Shown here: positions 10,486 through 18,495 of the stretch, piece by piece | Position numbering within the stretch: position 1 is the stretch's first letter | Layout of the letters: each line of letters begins with the position of its first letter | Source: Rhodococcus xishaensis | GTDB lineage: Bacteria > Actinomycetota > Actinomycetes > Mycobacteriales > Mycobacteriaceae | Direction of reading: 5' to 3' | Assembly (NCBI RefSeq): GCF_004011825.1 | Contig: NZ_RKLO01000006.1 | Span: 248,001-312,000, forward strand | Length of the DNA: 64,000 nt | Made by a program: the position numbers and the translations under genes | Notes under the pieces: model-generated | What the model was told of the DNA's origin: nothing | The model's input: the letters and a program-made list of their open reading frames with translations, nothing else | Databases searched by the model: none

Positions 10486-10520
10486 GAAGACCTCGGGATG
10501 CTTCTTCGGTAGAGATGACG

Positions 10521-10551
10521 GTGCCCGGTACCGGGATCCGGTACCGGGCAC
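10521..10551. terminator. 31-bp near-perfect palindrome between desaturase and dusB
   Basis: Two 14-base arms, GTGCCCGGTACCGG and its exact complement, flank a GAT loop. It lies 32 bp beyond the desaturase stop and 35 bp before the dusB ATG. It would fold into a very stable hairpin in RNA from either strand. No T-run follows, so it is a non-canonical terminator or a processing/attenuation element; a protein-binding palindrome is also possible. Confidence 0.6.
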
Positions 10552-10583
10552 AGGATAGCTGGCTGGCCAGTGGTTGTGGCCTG

Positions 10584-11537
10584 TCAGGACGCCTTCTCAC
10601 CGCGTGCAGCCTCGCGGGCCAGGGCCCGGTCGCGCATCTCTTCGAACCTGGTGGCCTGCTTCCCGAGATCGTCGAGGAAGGCGGTGAGTTCCTCACGCGT
10701 GTCTTCTCCGCGCGCGGTGAAGTCGGTGCGGTCGAACACCTTCCACTTGCGTAGTACGGGCATCACTACCTCCTCGAGATGTTGGCGCAGGTCGTAGATG
10801 CCGTGCTTGGCCATCAGGACACCGTTGCGCCGGAAATTCGGCATGCCGGCGCCGGGCATCTGGAAGGACTTGATCACATCGGTGACCGCGCGCAGCGTCT
10901 GGTCAGGGGCCAGGTCCATCGCCGCACCGCAGATATTCCGGTAGAAGATCATGTGCAGGTTCTCGTCCGCCGCGATGCGCTGCAGCATTCGGTCCGCGAT
11001 CGGATCATGACAGGCGCGCCCGGTGTTGCGGTGCGAGACGCGGGTCGCGAGTTCCTGGAACGTGACGTACGCGACGGAGGTGAGCAGGCCGGAGTGCGGT
11101 CCACCGGGGGCCTCGTATCCGCTGGTCATGTGACTCATGCGTGCGTTCTCGAGTTCGACGGGGTCAACGCCGCGGGTTACGACGAGGTAGTCGCGCATGA
11201 CGATGCCGTGGCGGTTTTCCTCGGCGGTCCACCGGCCCACCCACGTTCCCCATGCACCGTCACGCGAGAAGTTCTCGGCGATCTCGCGGTGGTACGACGG
11301 CAGGTTGTCCTCGGTGAGGAGATTGGTGATCATCGCGGCCTTGGCGACCTCGTCGAGTCGGGACTGCTCCGGGTCCCAGTCCTGACCGCCCAGTGCGGCG
11401 AAGTTGCGGCCCTCGTCCCAAGGAACGTAATCGTGTGGATGCCAGTCCTTGGCCATGGAGAGATGTCGGTTGACGTTGTCTTCGGCCACCGGCTGCAACT
11501 CCTGCAGCAGCTCGAGCTGTGTGAGATCCCTCGACAT
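10584..11537 (-). CDS. Acyl-ACP desaturase (ferritin-like diiron, DesA type)
   Basis: A 317-residue soluble desaturase that introduces a double bond into acyl chains carried on ACP. Diiron ligand motifs are visible: TEDNLPSYH (75-83), EENRH (106-110), the helix with QELATRVSH, and DENLH (191-195). In mycolata this family supplies unsaturated precursors for membrane lipids and mycolic acids. The ATG at 11537 (MSRDLTQLEL) is the usual family start; the longer ORF upstream lacks homology-like sequence. It reads away from the fragmentary YjbR-like gene. Confidence 0.92.
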   Translation of the reverse strand: MSRDLTQLELLQELQPVAEDNVNRHLSMAKDWHPHDYVPWDEGRNFAALGGQDWDPEQSRLDEVAKAAMITNLLTEDNLPSYHREIAENFSRDGAWGTWVGRWTAEENRHGIVMRDYLVVTRGVDPVELENARMSHMTSGYEAPGGPHSGLLTSVAYVTFQELATRVSHRNTGRACHDPIADRMLQRIAADENLHMIFYRNICGAAMDLAPDQTLRAVTDVIKSFQMPGAGMPNFRRNGVLMAKHGIYDLRQHLEEVVMPVLRKWKVFDRTDFTARGEDTREELTAFLDDLGKQATRFEEMRDRALAREAARGEKAS

Positions 11538-11853
11538 CAGGTGTTGCCTCCATGTAATTCTTTGAAACTGCGAGAAATTGGCGTGCCTTCGGGACGTGTT
11601 GCGAACCTTCGGTGCCATGGATTCCTGGGACGAGGGATCCGAAGAAGTGGATCCGACCCCGCTTCGCCGGCCCCGTTTTCTGCGGGTGGTGTCTGCAATA
11701 TGTACGTGTCGTGCGCCGGACGTTACACGTCAGTGACCTCTGCTGAGGGCGTTTTGCCCGGTTTTTCGAGCTGTGAATCCACTGTGAATGATTGGTCGAC
11801 CGCTACTTGCTCTAGGCCTTGCGTCCCAGTCGGCAGGGGCACACAATCGCGCC
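11538..11853. other. Desaturase upstream region, no gene
   Basis: About 316 bp between the desaturase start and the YjbR-like fragment. No plausible coding sequence was seen on either strand. An inverted pair ACGTGT...ACACGT at roughly 11704-11730 could be a regulator site for the desaturase, but its arms are short and this is weak. Confidence 0.4.
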
Positions 11854-12009
11854 ATGGCCGCGAACATCAGCCGGCTGGAACCGATCGTCGACAGGCTGTG
11901 CGAAGCTCAGCGTGTCGACACGGTCGAACATGGCGGACATCCCAGTTTCTGGGTGCGTGGCAAGAACTTCGTGTTGGCAGCGGACACATCCACAGGGGGA
12001 CGACCGTGA
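11854..12009 (+). pseudogene. Truncated MmcQ/YjbR-like fragment
   Basis: A 51-codon ORF with ATG at 11854. It reads ISRLEPIVDRLCEAQRV and then HPSFWVRGKNFVLAAD, which resembles the N-terminal half of MmcQ/YjbR-family proteins (normally ~110-130 residues). The second half of the domain is missing. After the FVLAAD strand the frame ends within eight codons, and the stop overlaps the GTG of the following membrane-protein gene (GTGA). It may be a decayed gene whose start region now serves as a coupled upstream ORF. The family assignment is a judgement from the motif only. Confidence 0.5.
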
Positions 12010-12605
12010 GCGCCTCTTCAGCTCCGGTGCCTGGGAGCTCGCCCACGGCCGAGAGCGCGCGCAGACCGGCCTGGGTGAAGAAGACCGTCTGGGCGCTCGC
12101 GATTCTTGCAGCACTCGTCGTCGCCTATTTCGTGCTCGCCGCCTTCCTGCCTCGATGGTGGAGCCACCAGGTGGCGGCACTGTCCTCCGGCAGTTTCTCG
12201 ACAAGCGTTCTGTTGGGATTGCTGTTCGGGGTGGTGTGCACCGCGCTTGCCCTGTTGCTGTTCTACTTTGCGTGGCGGGCGCGTCGCCGCAAGCACGCCA
12301 GGTTCTGGGTGACCGGAGGTTTGATCCTCGGTGTCGTCGTTGCGCTTCCGAATCTGCTGACGCTCACTGTGGTCCTCGGAGGCAGCAGTGCAGCCCACGC
12401 GGGGGAGCGCACCCTGGACGTCGATGCACCCGGTTTCCGTGGGGCGTCGCTGTGGGGGGCGATCATCGGTGTCTTTGTGTTCGGTGCCGCGGTCTTCCTC
12501 CTGAGGCGATACCGCCAGCGTGGCGAGGAGGTGGCCAAGCTCCGCGGCGACCTGCACCAGCGGGAGCCGCAGTCGCCGGGAGAGTCACCGGGGCCGGAAA
12601 TCTGA
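12006..12605 (+). CDS. Membrane protein of unknown function
   Basis: A 199-residue protein with about four hydrophobic segments, at roughly residues 25-50, 62-90, 100-125 and 145-170. It has a short Pro/Ser-rich N-terminus and a charged, Pro/Glu-rich C-terminal tail. No catalytic or transport motif is recognised. The GTG start overlaps the stop of the upstream YjbR-like fragment by four bases, suggesting coupled translation. It ends about 170 bp before tRNA-Lys. In related genomes such a protein is usually listed as hypothetical. Confidence 0.7.
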   Translation: MSASSAPVPGSSPTAESARRPAWVKKTVWALAILAALVVAYFVLAAFLPRWWSHQVAALSSGSFSTSVLLGLLFGVVCTALALLLFYFAWRARRRKHARFWVTGGLILGVVVALPNLLTLTVVLGGSSAAHAGERTLDVDAPGFRGASLWGAIIGVFVFGAAVFLLRRYRQRGEEVAKLRGDLHQREPQSPGESPGPEI

Positions 12606-12775
12606 CCGGTCCGGAAGTGCCGCGGCTGAGCCGGCACGTCCGACGGGTCGCTTCGCGGCGCAAAGTGCCCCGACCTGCGCTGACGGTCTTCCAAGGGGGC
12701 GACTCGGGACGTGATTCGGCCATTGCGCGAACCAATGTGCACTCCGCCTCTTTGTCCGCTAGCATTCGTCCGCAC

Positions 12776-12848
12776 GCCCCTATAGCTCAGTTGGTAGAGC
12801 AGCTGACTTTTAATCAGTGGGTCCCAGGTTCGAGCCCTGGTGGGGGCA
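12776..12848 (+). tRNA. tRNA-Lys (anticodon TTT)
   Basis: A full cloverleaf is visible. The acceptor GCCCCTA pairs with TGGGGGC (one G-U pair), the D-arm is present, and the anticodon stem-loop CTGACTTTTAATCAG has TTT. The T-arm is CCAGGTTCGAGCCCTGG. The discriminator is A, and CCA is not fully encoded. Confidence 0.97.
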
Positions 12849-13357
12849 CCTGGCGCGTCTTCTGTGCAAATCCCCTTTGGGTGTGTGCGGACGGTGAAGG
12901 CTTCCACAACGACTGCCATGATCGGGTCGAGTTCCAGCGGTATCCGCTGAAGAACAGGTACTCCTATAGGTAATTGTGACGTTCCCCTCGCCGAACCGGC
13001 GCGTCAGGCTGGACCAGTCCGATCAAGCCGACCTTGGGGAGGGAGACTCAGGATGTTGCGCAGGTCCGGAACTGTCCTAGCCCTGGTCAGTCTGAGGTGG
13101 CGCCTCGCCCGGATCGGTCGCGCCCGCCAACGATCCACTACTTGGGCCCCGGTTCCGCGTCGCTTCGCGGGGCGGTTGTGCGAGTACGACAGCCTCGGTC
13201 TCTGACGACTCGGTGTCCCGTTCGTTCGTGCCGGGCCCGAGCATGTGCTCACCGCTCAGACAGCCCCTGCAGTGAGCATCGCCGTCGACGATGCTCTTCT
13301 TGGCCCTCGCGTAGAAGGCTCGGGTGCGCGCCCCCCTGCAGCACGCCCGAGCCATTG
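12849..13357. other. Region downstream of tRNA-Lys without a recognisable gene
   Basis: About 500 bp between tRNA-Lys and the TetR operator. Short ORFs exist on both strands (for example 13077-13355, minus), but none has a convincing ribosome site or a recognisable motif. A GGCTCGGG...CCCGAGCC inverted repeat at about 13318-13352 may be a terminator or the decayed edge of an insertion. The position directly after a tRNA 3' end is typical of integration sites, but no copy of the tRNA end was found here. Confidence 0.4.
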
Positions 13358-13381
13358 AAAACTATACCACTTGGTGTGTTT
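13358..13381. promoter_or_regulatory. Candidate autoregulatory operator of the TetR/ScbR-like gene
   Basis: The AT-rich inverted repeat AAACTATACC-ACTT-GGTGTGTTT lies 137 bp upstream of the regulator ATG, in otherwise GC-rich DNA. Its half-sites resemble the ATACC...GGTnTGTTT pattern of autoregulatory elements bound by gamma-butyrolactone receptors. The arms match after allowing a one-base offset. The assignment is inference from pattern and neighbour. Confidence 0.45.
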
Positions 13382-13518
13382 CTGTAGCGCCAGTAAGAAG
13401 TGGCTAGATCAACTTCGCTGCGTTTCAAGCGACCCGACAAGGGGACTAGTCTGGTTGTCGGGCGGGAAGCCGACCGGAGCGTCGGCGAGTCCTACGGTTT
13501 TCGGAGGCGAAGAGCGCA

Positions 13519-14175
13519 ATGGCACGTCAACAGGAGCGTGCGCGACGGACCCGCGCTGCAATCGTGGAAGCAGCTGCAGTCGAGTTCGGTGTGCGCGGAT
13601 ATGCGGCGGCGTCGGTGAATGCGATCCTCGAGGGGTCCCACGCGACCAAGGGTGCGATGTACTTCCACTTCGAGTCCAAGGAGGAACTTGGGCGTGCGGT
13701 ACTCGCCGCCGCCCTCGAGAAATACCATCAGATGACGGCCCGGTGGATGGCCCGAGCCGACCTCGATCCCTTCCAGATTCTGCACGGGCTCATCGACAAT
13801 GTCGCAAGGATGTTCCTGTCCGACCCGATCGTGCGTGCTGAGTTCCGGTTGATCATCGAGCCTGAGTTCTACGCCGATGTGCAGAGCGGTGGTGCTCGGG
13901 TGTGGGGCGGCTCGGCACGTGAACTCCTTCAGCGGGCCGAACGAGAAGGCCTCGTCCGGGAGGGTGTCGACGTCGAGAAGTTCACCCGGGTTCTTGCTGC
14001 CAGCCTCGCCGGCCAGCGATATCTGTCCGACCTCACCGCTCAACAGGTCGACCTGCGTGCGAGGTTCGAAGATTCGCTCGAAGTCGTTCTCGCGGGTATG
14101 GCCGTGGATTCGTGGTTGGAGAAGTGGCGCCGTGAGGGGTGGCCCGTGGAGCTGGATGCGGCTGTGCCTGGCTGA
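13519..14175 (+). CDS. TetR-family regulator of the gamma-butyrolactone-receptor (ScbR/ArpA-like) type
   Basis: 218 residues. The N-terminal TetR helix-turn-helix (RTRAAIVEAAAVEFGVRGYAAAS, then TKGAMYFHFESKEELG) has the exact spacing of ScbR/CprB-type autoregulator receptors. The C-terminal ligand domain includes a conserved Trp-rich segment. In Streptomyces such proteins bind butyrolactone signals and repress secondary-metabolite genes. No AfsA-like synthase or biosynthetic cluster is nearby, so this is an orphan receptor and its ligand is unknown. A candidate operator lies upstream. It starts at ATG 13519 with GGAGG shortly before. Confidence 0.8.
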   Translation: MARQQERARRTRAAIVEAAAVEFGVRGYAAASVNAILEGSHATKGAMYFHFESKEELGRAVLAAALEKYHQMTARWMARADLDPFQILHGLIDNVARMFLSDPIVRAEFRLIIEPEFYADVQSGGARVWGGSARELLQRAEREGLVREGVDVEKFTRVLAASLAGQRYLSDLTAQQVDLRARFEDSLEVVLAGMAVDSWLEKWRREGWPVELDAAVPG

Positions 14176-14289
14176 ATTGGTGTATATGCACGCTGATCAG
14201 GCGATTTGTGGTTTGTGAAATTGGTGCCCTAAGCTATCCAAGCTCCCAACGGAACGCCGTTGAGGGTACTGGCCGGAGTGATCCGGCGG

Positions 14290-14362
14290 GCCCCCTTCGT
14301 CTAGCGGCCTAGGACGCCGCCCTTTCAAGGCGGTAGCGCGGGTTCGAATCCCGTAGGGGGTA
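14290..14362 (+). tRNA. tRNA-Glu (anticodon TTC)
   Basis: Acceptor GCCCCCT/AGGGGGT (terminal G-U pair). Anticodon arm CCGCCCTTTCAAGGCGG has TTC. The T-arm is GCGGGTTCGAATCCCGT. It is the first of five closely spaced tRNAs. Confidence 0.96.
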
Positions 14363-14412
14363 CGCTTCACTCGTTGACGCGCCATTGACAGTTGAATAGC
14401 AGTATCAAGCAA

Positions 14413-14486
14413 GGCCCTGTGGCGCAGTTGGTTAGCGCGCCGCCCTGTCACGGCGGAGGTCGCGGGTTCGAGTCCCGTCAGGGTCG
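14413..14486 (+). tRNA. tRNA-Asp (anticodon GTC), copy 1
   Basis: Acceptor GGCCCTG/CAGGGTC. Anticodon arm CCGCCCTGTCACGGCGG has GTC. The T-arm is GCGGGTTCGAGTCCCGT. The discriminator is G, as expected for Asp. Confidence 0.97.
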
Positions 14487-14542
14487 CTTTTCTGTATCGG
14501 AAACGGTGCAGCACGAATAGGCATTCGGTTCGGGTGCCGTCC

Positions 14543-14619
14543 GGCCAGGTAGCTCAGTTGGTACGAGCGTCCGCCTGAAAAGCGGAAGGTCGCCGGTTCG
14601 ATCCCGGCCCTGGCCACCA
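14543..14619 (+). tRNA. tRNA-Phe (anticodon GAA), copy 1, CCA encoded
   Basis: Acceptor GGCCAGG/CCTGGCC. Anticodon arm TCCGCCTGAAAAGCGGA has GAA. Discriminator A is followed by an encoded CCA. Confidence 0.97.
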
Positions 14620-14676
14620 CTGGAAGTCGATTCGACTTCTGCGAGAGCAATACATCTTCACATGCAGTAACAGCAA

Positions 14677-14750
14677 GGCCCTGTGGCGCAGTTGGTTAGC
14701 GCGCCGCCCTGTCACGGCGGAGGTCGCGGGTTCGAGTCCCGTCAGGGTCG
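14677..14750 (+). tRNA. tRNA-Asp (anticodon GTC), copy 2
   Basis: Identical in the tRNA body to the copy at 14413, and offset from it by 264 bp. Confidence 0.97.
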
Positions 14751-14805
14751 CTCAATCGAGTCTGAAACGTCTCGGTTCGGCGGGCATTCGGTTGTGGTGC
14801 CGTCC

Positions 14806-14882
14806 GGCCAGGTAGCTCAGTTGGTACGAGCGTCCGCCTGAAAAGCGGAAGGTCGCCGGTTCGATCCCGGCCCTGGCCACCA
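14806..14882 (+). tRNA. tRNA-Phe (anticodon GAA), copy 2, CCA encoded
   Basis: Identical in the tRNA body to the copy at 14543, and offset by 263 bp. CCA is encoded. Confidence 0.97.
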
Positions 14883-15028
14883 CGACTCAGTGATCTCCAT
14901 TCGCAGCTCGGCCGACCAAATAACTGGCAACTACCGTGGGCCTGTCCCCGCGGGGTCTCACACCGCGCAAGCGGCTGCTCGAAGGGTGCGCGAACCGATC
15001 TCGGCTCTGGTGGTGTCGCCGTCGTAGA

Positions 15029-15922
15029 TCACGCAGTGAGCGTGCGGCGGCTCTCGAATCGCCTGCGCGCACCCGTGACCGGGTCGTCGAACTCGATGCT
15101 GCGCGCGATCAGGCGCAGTGGGTCCGAGTAGTCGTCGGGGGCCACGTCGTAGAACACCGGATAGAAGTTGTCACCGAGGATCGGGATCCCGAGCGAGCTC
15201 ATGTGCAGGCGCAGCTGATGCGTCTTGCCGGTACGTGGTCGGAGTCGGTAGCGCGCGATATCGCCTTGCGCCTCGATCAGGTCTATCCGACTCTCGGCGT
15301 TCGGGGTTCCGGGTACCTCACGTGCCTGTAAGACGCCGCGCTCCTTGATGATTCGGCTCCGAACGGTGCGGGGGAGACGCAGCGTGGGATCGAACGCCGC
15401 GAGAGCCTCGTACTCCTTAGTCACCAGGCGCTTGTCGAAGAGGGCCTGGTAAGCCCGGCGTGCCTGGGTGCGAACCGTGAAGACAAGGACGCCCGCGGTG
15501 ATCCGGTCCAGCCGGTGCGCGGGGGTCAGCTCCGGCAAATCCAAGTCGCGCCTCAGCCGCACCAGCGCCGACTCTGCGACGTAGGCGCCACGCGGCGTGC
15601 TTGCGAGGAAGTGTGGCTTGTCCACGACGAGGAGATCAGCGTCGCGGTGCAGGATCTCGATCTCGAATGGCACTCGGCGCTCCACCGGTGGGTCTCTGTA
15701 GAGGTAGAGGAACCCGTTCGGGCGGTACGGTGTGACCGCGGTGATCGGCGTGCCGCGCTCGTCGACGATCTCGCCGGCCTCGGCCTTCTGCAGGACTCGC
15801 GTCGCGTCGGCCGCGAACCGTTCGAGCAGAAAGGCGAGCATTGTCTCCCATTTGCCCGGGTTCGGCAGACGTAGCCGTGTCGGGTTGAGGCCGTCACGGA
15901 TCGGCAGTGGAGGAGCGGACAC
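15029..15922 (-). CDS. RluA-family pseudouridine synthase
   Basis: A 297-residue enzyme that isomerises uridine to pseudouridine in rRNA or tRNA. The catalytic motif HRLDRITAGVLVF carries the essential Asp. The RTGKTHQLRLHM motif and the LGDNFYP strand are also present. There is no S4 RNA-binding domain, so it resembles the RluA/TruC-like short forms found in actinobacteria. The GTG at 15922 was chosen because the family's VSAPPLPIRDGLNPTRLRLP opening starts there; the much longer open frame beyond is antisense to the SDR gene. Confidence 0.88.
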   Translation of the reverse strand: MSAPPLPIRDGLNPTRLRLPNPGKWETMLAFLLERFAADATRVLQKAEAGEIVDERGTPITAVTPYRPNGFLYLYRDPPVERRVPFEIEILHRDADLLVVDKPHFLASTPRGAYVAESALVRLRRDLDLPELTPAHRLDRITAGVLVFTVRTQARRAYQALFDKRLVTKEYEALAAFDPTLRLPRTVRSRIIKERGVLQAREVPGTPNAESRIDLIEAQGDIARYRLRPRTGKTHQLRLHMSSLGIPILGDNFYPVFYDVAPDDYSDPLRLIARSIEFDDPVTGARRRFESRRTLTA

Positions 15923-16009
15923 ATCCCGACGGTACCTGTCCGGCCGGACGTCGCAGCGGGTTCCGGGCCTGCACTCCCGCGGAACCGGACCGTTCCGTAG
16001 GCTGTGACC

Positions 16010-16891
16010 ATGACTACATGGACGGCGGGGGACATAGTCGATCAGCAGGGCCGGACCTTTGTCGTGACCGGCGCGAACAGCGGCCTCGGGGCCGAAGCTA
16101 CCAAGGCTCTCGTGAAGGCGGGAGCGAAGGTGATCATGGCGTGCCGGGACGTCGACAAAGGACGTGCAGTCGCGGCGCCACTCGGCGAGCGTGCCGAGGT
16201 GCGTCGGCTCGACCTTGCAGATCTGGCATCGATCCGCGAGTTCGCCGGTTCGATCGATTCGTTCGATGTGTTGGTGAACAACGCAGGGGTGATGGCAGTG
16301 CCTCTGTACCGCACCGCTGACGGGTTCGAGATGCAGATCGGAACAAATCATCTGGGTCATTTCGCGCTGACGGGTCTGCTGCTCGACAAGATCAGCGACC
16401 GCGTCGTGACGATGTCGAGCGCGATGCACAACATCGGCTCCATCGACCTCGACGATCTGAACTGGGAGCGTCGCCCATACAAGCGCTGGCCCGCCTACGG
16501 GCAGTCGAAACTGGCCAATCTGTTGTTCACCTACGAGTTGCAGCGCCGGCTCGCGGCCGCGGGTTCGAAGGTGAAGGCGCTCGCGTCGCACCCGGGGTAC
16601 GCGGCGACCAATCTGCAGACGCACACGGAGTCGGTTACGGGGCGGATCATGGCCCTGGCCACTCCGGTCATCGCGCAATCGGCAGAGATGGGCACATTGC
16701 CAATGCTGTACGCGGCCACCGTGCCTGACGCGGTCGGCGGCAGTTACCTCGGCCCCTCGTCGCTGTTCGAAACCCGTGGCTACCCGAAGGTCGTGAAGTC
16801 GAGCCGGAAGTCGCACGACGAAGCCGTTGCGCAACAGTTGTGGTCGCTCTCGGAGCAGCTCACCAACGTCAACTACAGCTTCGGGACCTGA
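16010..16891 (+). CDS. Short-chain dehydrogenase/reductase
   Basis: 293 residues with a classical SDR fold: nucleotide-binding TGANSGLG at 20-27, NNAG at 90-93, Ser137, and catalytic Tyr163-x3-Lys167. The overall pattern (HxGYAATNLQ after the active site) resembles retinol-dehydrogenase-like oxidoreductases common in mycolata. The physiological substrate is unknown. It starts at ATG 16010, divergent from the pseudouridine synthase with only ~87 bp between them. A VOC gene follows five bases after its stop. Confidence 0.88.
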   Translation: MTTWTAGDIVDQQGRTFVVTGANSGLGAEATKALVKAGAKVIMACRDVDKGRAVAAPLGERAEVRRLDLADLASIREFAGSIDSFDVLVNNAGVMAVPLYRTADGFEMQIGTNHLGHFALTGLLLDKISDRVVTMSSAMHNIGSIDLDDLNWERRPYKRWPAYGQSKLANLLFTYELQRRLAAAGSKVKALASHPGYAATNLQTHTESVTGRIMALATPVIAQSAEMGTLPMLYAATVPDAVGGSYLGPSSLFETRGYPKVVKSSRKSHDEAVAQQLWSLSEQLTNVNYSFGT

Positions 16892-16896
16892 TCGCG

Positions 16897-17436
16897 ATGG
16901 CGATCGAGCGACTCAATCACGCCGTCCTGTTCGTGTCCGACCTGCAGCGCAGCCTGGCCTTCTACCGGGATGTGCTCGGGTTCAAGGTGTTACCGGGCGG
17001 GCTAGCCGGTGCAGCCTTCCTGCAGGCGCCGGACTCGGCGAACGACCACGATCTGGGGCTGTTCCAAAGCCCGAACCCAACCAGCCAGGTGGTTTCGGGT
17101 GACGTCGGGCTCTACCACCTGGCGTGGGAGATCGATACTCTCGCGGGTCTGGCCGAGATGCGTGACCGCCTGATCGCTGCCAATGCACTGAGCGGAGCGA
17201 GCAACCACTGCTCCACCAAGGCGCTGTACGGGCGCGACCCGGACGGGATCGAGTTCGAGGTGTGCTGGCTCGTACCCGACGAACTCGCGATCGACGAGCT
17301 GGTTCCCGCGCAACCGCCCACGCGTCCGCTGGACATCGACGCGGAGATTGCGCGATATGGGGCCGACACCCGCGGGGGACCGCGCACCGACCGTCATCTG
17401 TGGGAGCGGGTGCGCGCGGCACGCGCGGGCGGATGA
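16897..17436 (+). CDS. VOC-family (glyoxalase/extradiol dioxygenase-like) protein
   Basis: 179 residues. It contains a paired beta-alpha-beta-beta-beta fold with possible metal ligands His8, His74 and Glu121, in the positions used by catechol 2,3-dioxygenase-like members (LNHAVLFVSD, GLYHLAWEID, GIEFEVCW). It follows the SDR by five bases and is probably co-transcribed. That suggests a joint role on a small carbonyl or aromatic compound, but the substrate is not evident. Confidence 0.85.
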   Translation: MAIERLNHAVLFVSDLQRSLAFYRDVLGFKVLPGGLAGAAFLQAPDSANDHDLGLFQSPNPTSQVVSGDVGLYHLAWEIDTLAGLAEMRDRLIAANALSGASNHCSTKALYGRDPDGIEFEVCWLVPDELAIDELVPAQPPTRPLDIDAEIARYGADTRGGPRTDRHLWERVRAARAGG

Positions 17437-17465
17437 TCCGCAGCCGGCTCGATAGCGATGCACGT

Positions 17466-17506
17466 CCGGTGATCGGGACTCGAAGTTTCGAGGTACCGAT
17501 CACCGG
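17466..17506. terminator. Bidirectional terminator between VOC and OpuC-type genes
   Basis: Arms CCGGTGATCGG and CCGATCACCGG are exact complements of 11 bases. The interval holds a second small stem (CTCGAA/TTCGAG). It lies in the 77-bp gap between convergent stops. Confidence 0.8.
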
Positions 17507-17513
17507 AGAACGG

Positions 17514-18470
17514 TCAGGCGAGACCGTGTTCGTGCAGCCAGGTGCCCGCGACTTCGTCTGGGGTCCGGCCGTCGGCGTCGACCGATGCGTTGAGTTCGCG
17601 CATCGTCGAGTCGTCGAGTAGCGCGCTCACCGGTGCCATGACCGGCGCGATCTGCGGGTACTCGTCGAGAATGCTCTCACGGATCGTCAGCGAACCGTTG
17701 TAGACGGGGAAGAAGTGGCGGTCGTCGGTCAGTATGGTCAGTCCGAGTGCCGGGATACGACCGTCGGTCGCGAAGACCTCACCGAATGTGCACGGGTTGT
17801 TCGTGGCGACGGCGTTATAGATGGCCCCGTCTGCAAGTTCGGCGATGTCGTTGCGGGGCAACGAGAATTCGTACGCCTGCTGCAGTCCAGGCCATCCGTC
17901 GTCACGTCCGAGAAACTCTGCCGCACCGCAGAATCGCGCGGCGTTCGGATCGGACCTGACCAGGTTCGCATAGTCGGAGAGCGTCTCGAGCCCCATCCGC
18001 GCCGCGGTTTCGGTCTTGACGGCGACGGCATAGGTGCTGTTCGCCGGCATCGGGGGTAGCCAGACGATCTGGTTGCGCTCGAGGTCCTCATCACGAACCT
18101 TGGTGTACTGCTCCTCAGGATCCGTGATCACTTCCTGTTCTCCGAGATGGGTGAGCCATCCGGTGCCGGTGTACTCCCAGGACATGTCGACGTTGCCACT
18201 GACTTCGGCGGCGCGGACCGTGTTCGAGCCTGTCATTCCGCAGACCCGATTGACGCTGGCGCCCTGCGATTCGAGGCGCTGGGCGGTGATCTCGCACAGA
18301 ATGAGCTGCTCGGTGAAGGCCTTCGACGCGATGGTCACCCTGGCGCCGTCGAGTACGCCCTCACTGCCGCCGGCGCCGTAGACTTCCCCGGGACTGTTGG
18401 CGGTCAGGGCGCAGCCGCCCAGTGTCAGGGTCAGGGCAACAGCCCCCGCGGACAATGCCTTCGTGAACAT
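17514..18470 (-). CDS. Glycine betaine/choline/carnitine ABC transporter binding lipoprotein (OpuCC/ProX type)
   Basis: 318 residues. The signal peptide has lipobox LGGC, with Cys20 as the lipid anchor. The mature part matches the OpuAC/ProX substrate-binding fold (ARVTIASKAFTEQLIL, MSWEYTGTGWL). This is the ligand receptor of the four-gene osmoprotectant importer encoded on this strand. It is the last gene, 25 bp after the downstream permease. Compatible solutes such as betaine are the usual ligands, but specificity was not read from pocket residues. Confidence 0.9.
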   Translation of the reverse strand: MFTKALSAGAVALTLTLGGCALTANSPGEVYGAGGSEGVLDGARVTIASKAFTEQLILCEITAQRLESQGASVNRVCGMTGSNTVRAAEVSGNVDMSWEYTGTGWLTHLGEQEVITDPEEQYTKVRDEDLERNQIVWLPPMPANSTYAVAVKTETAARMGLETLSDYANLVRSDPNAARFCGAAEFLGRDDGWPGLQQAYEFSLPRNDIAELADGAIYNAVATNNPCTFGEVFATDGRIPALGLTILTDDRHFFPVYNGSLTIRESILDEYPQIAPVMAPVSALLDDSTMRELNASVDADGRTPDEVAGTWLHEHGLA

Positions 18471-18495
18471 GGGTTGTCAGGTCCTTCCTCCTGGG

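Larger units (their letters stand above)
14413..14882 (+). repeat. Tandem duplication of a ~264-bp Asp-Phe tRNA segment
   Basis: Two Asp-Phe pairs lie head to tail. The spacers also match in part: AGCAAGGCCCTG precedes both Asp genes, and GCATTCGGTT...GGTGCCGTCC precedes both Phe genes. The interior spacer sequence has diverged, while the tRNA bodies are identical. This points to an old segmental duplication with the genes kept identical. Confidence 0.9.

Noticed and set aside
13077-13355. 92-codon minus-strand frame between tRNA-Lys and the TetR gene
   Set aside because: No ribosome site and no motif beyond two scattered cysteines; it was not annotated as a gene.
12776-13357. Integrated element at the tRNA-Lys 3' end
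   Set aside because: No second copy of the tRNA end and no integrase or excisionase were found in the window.
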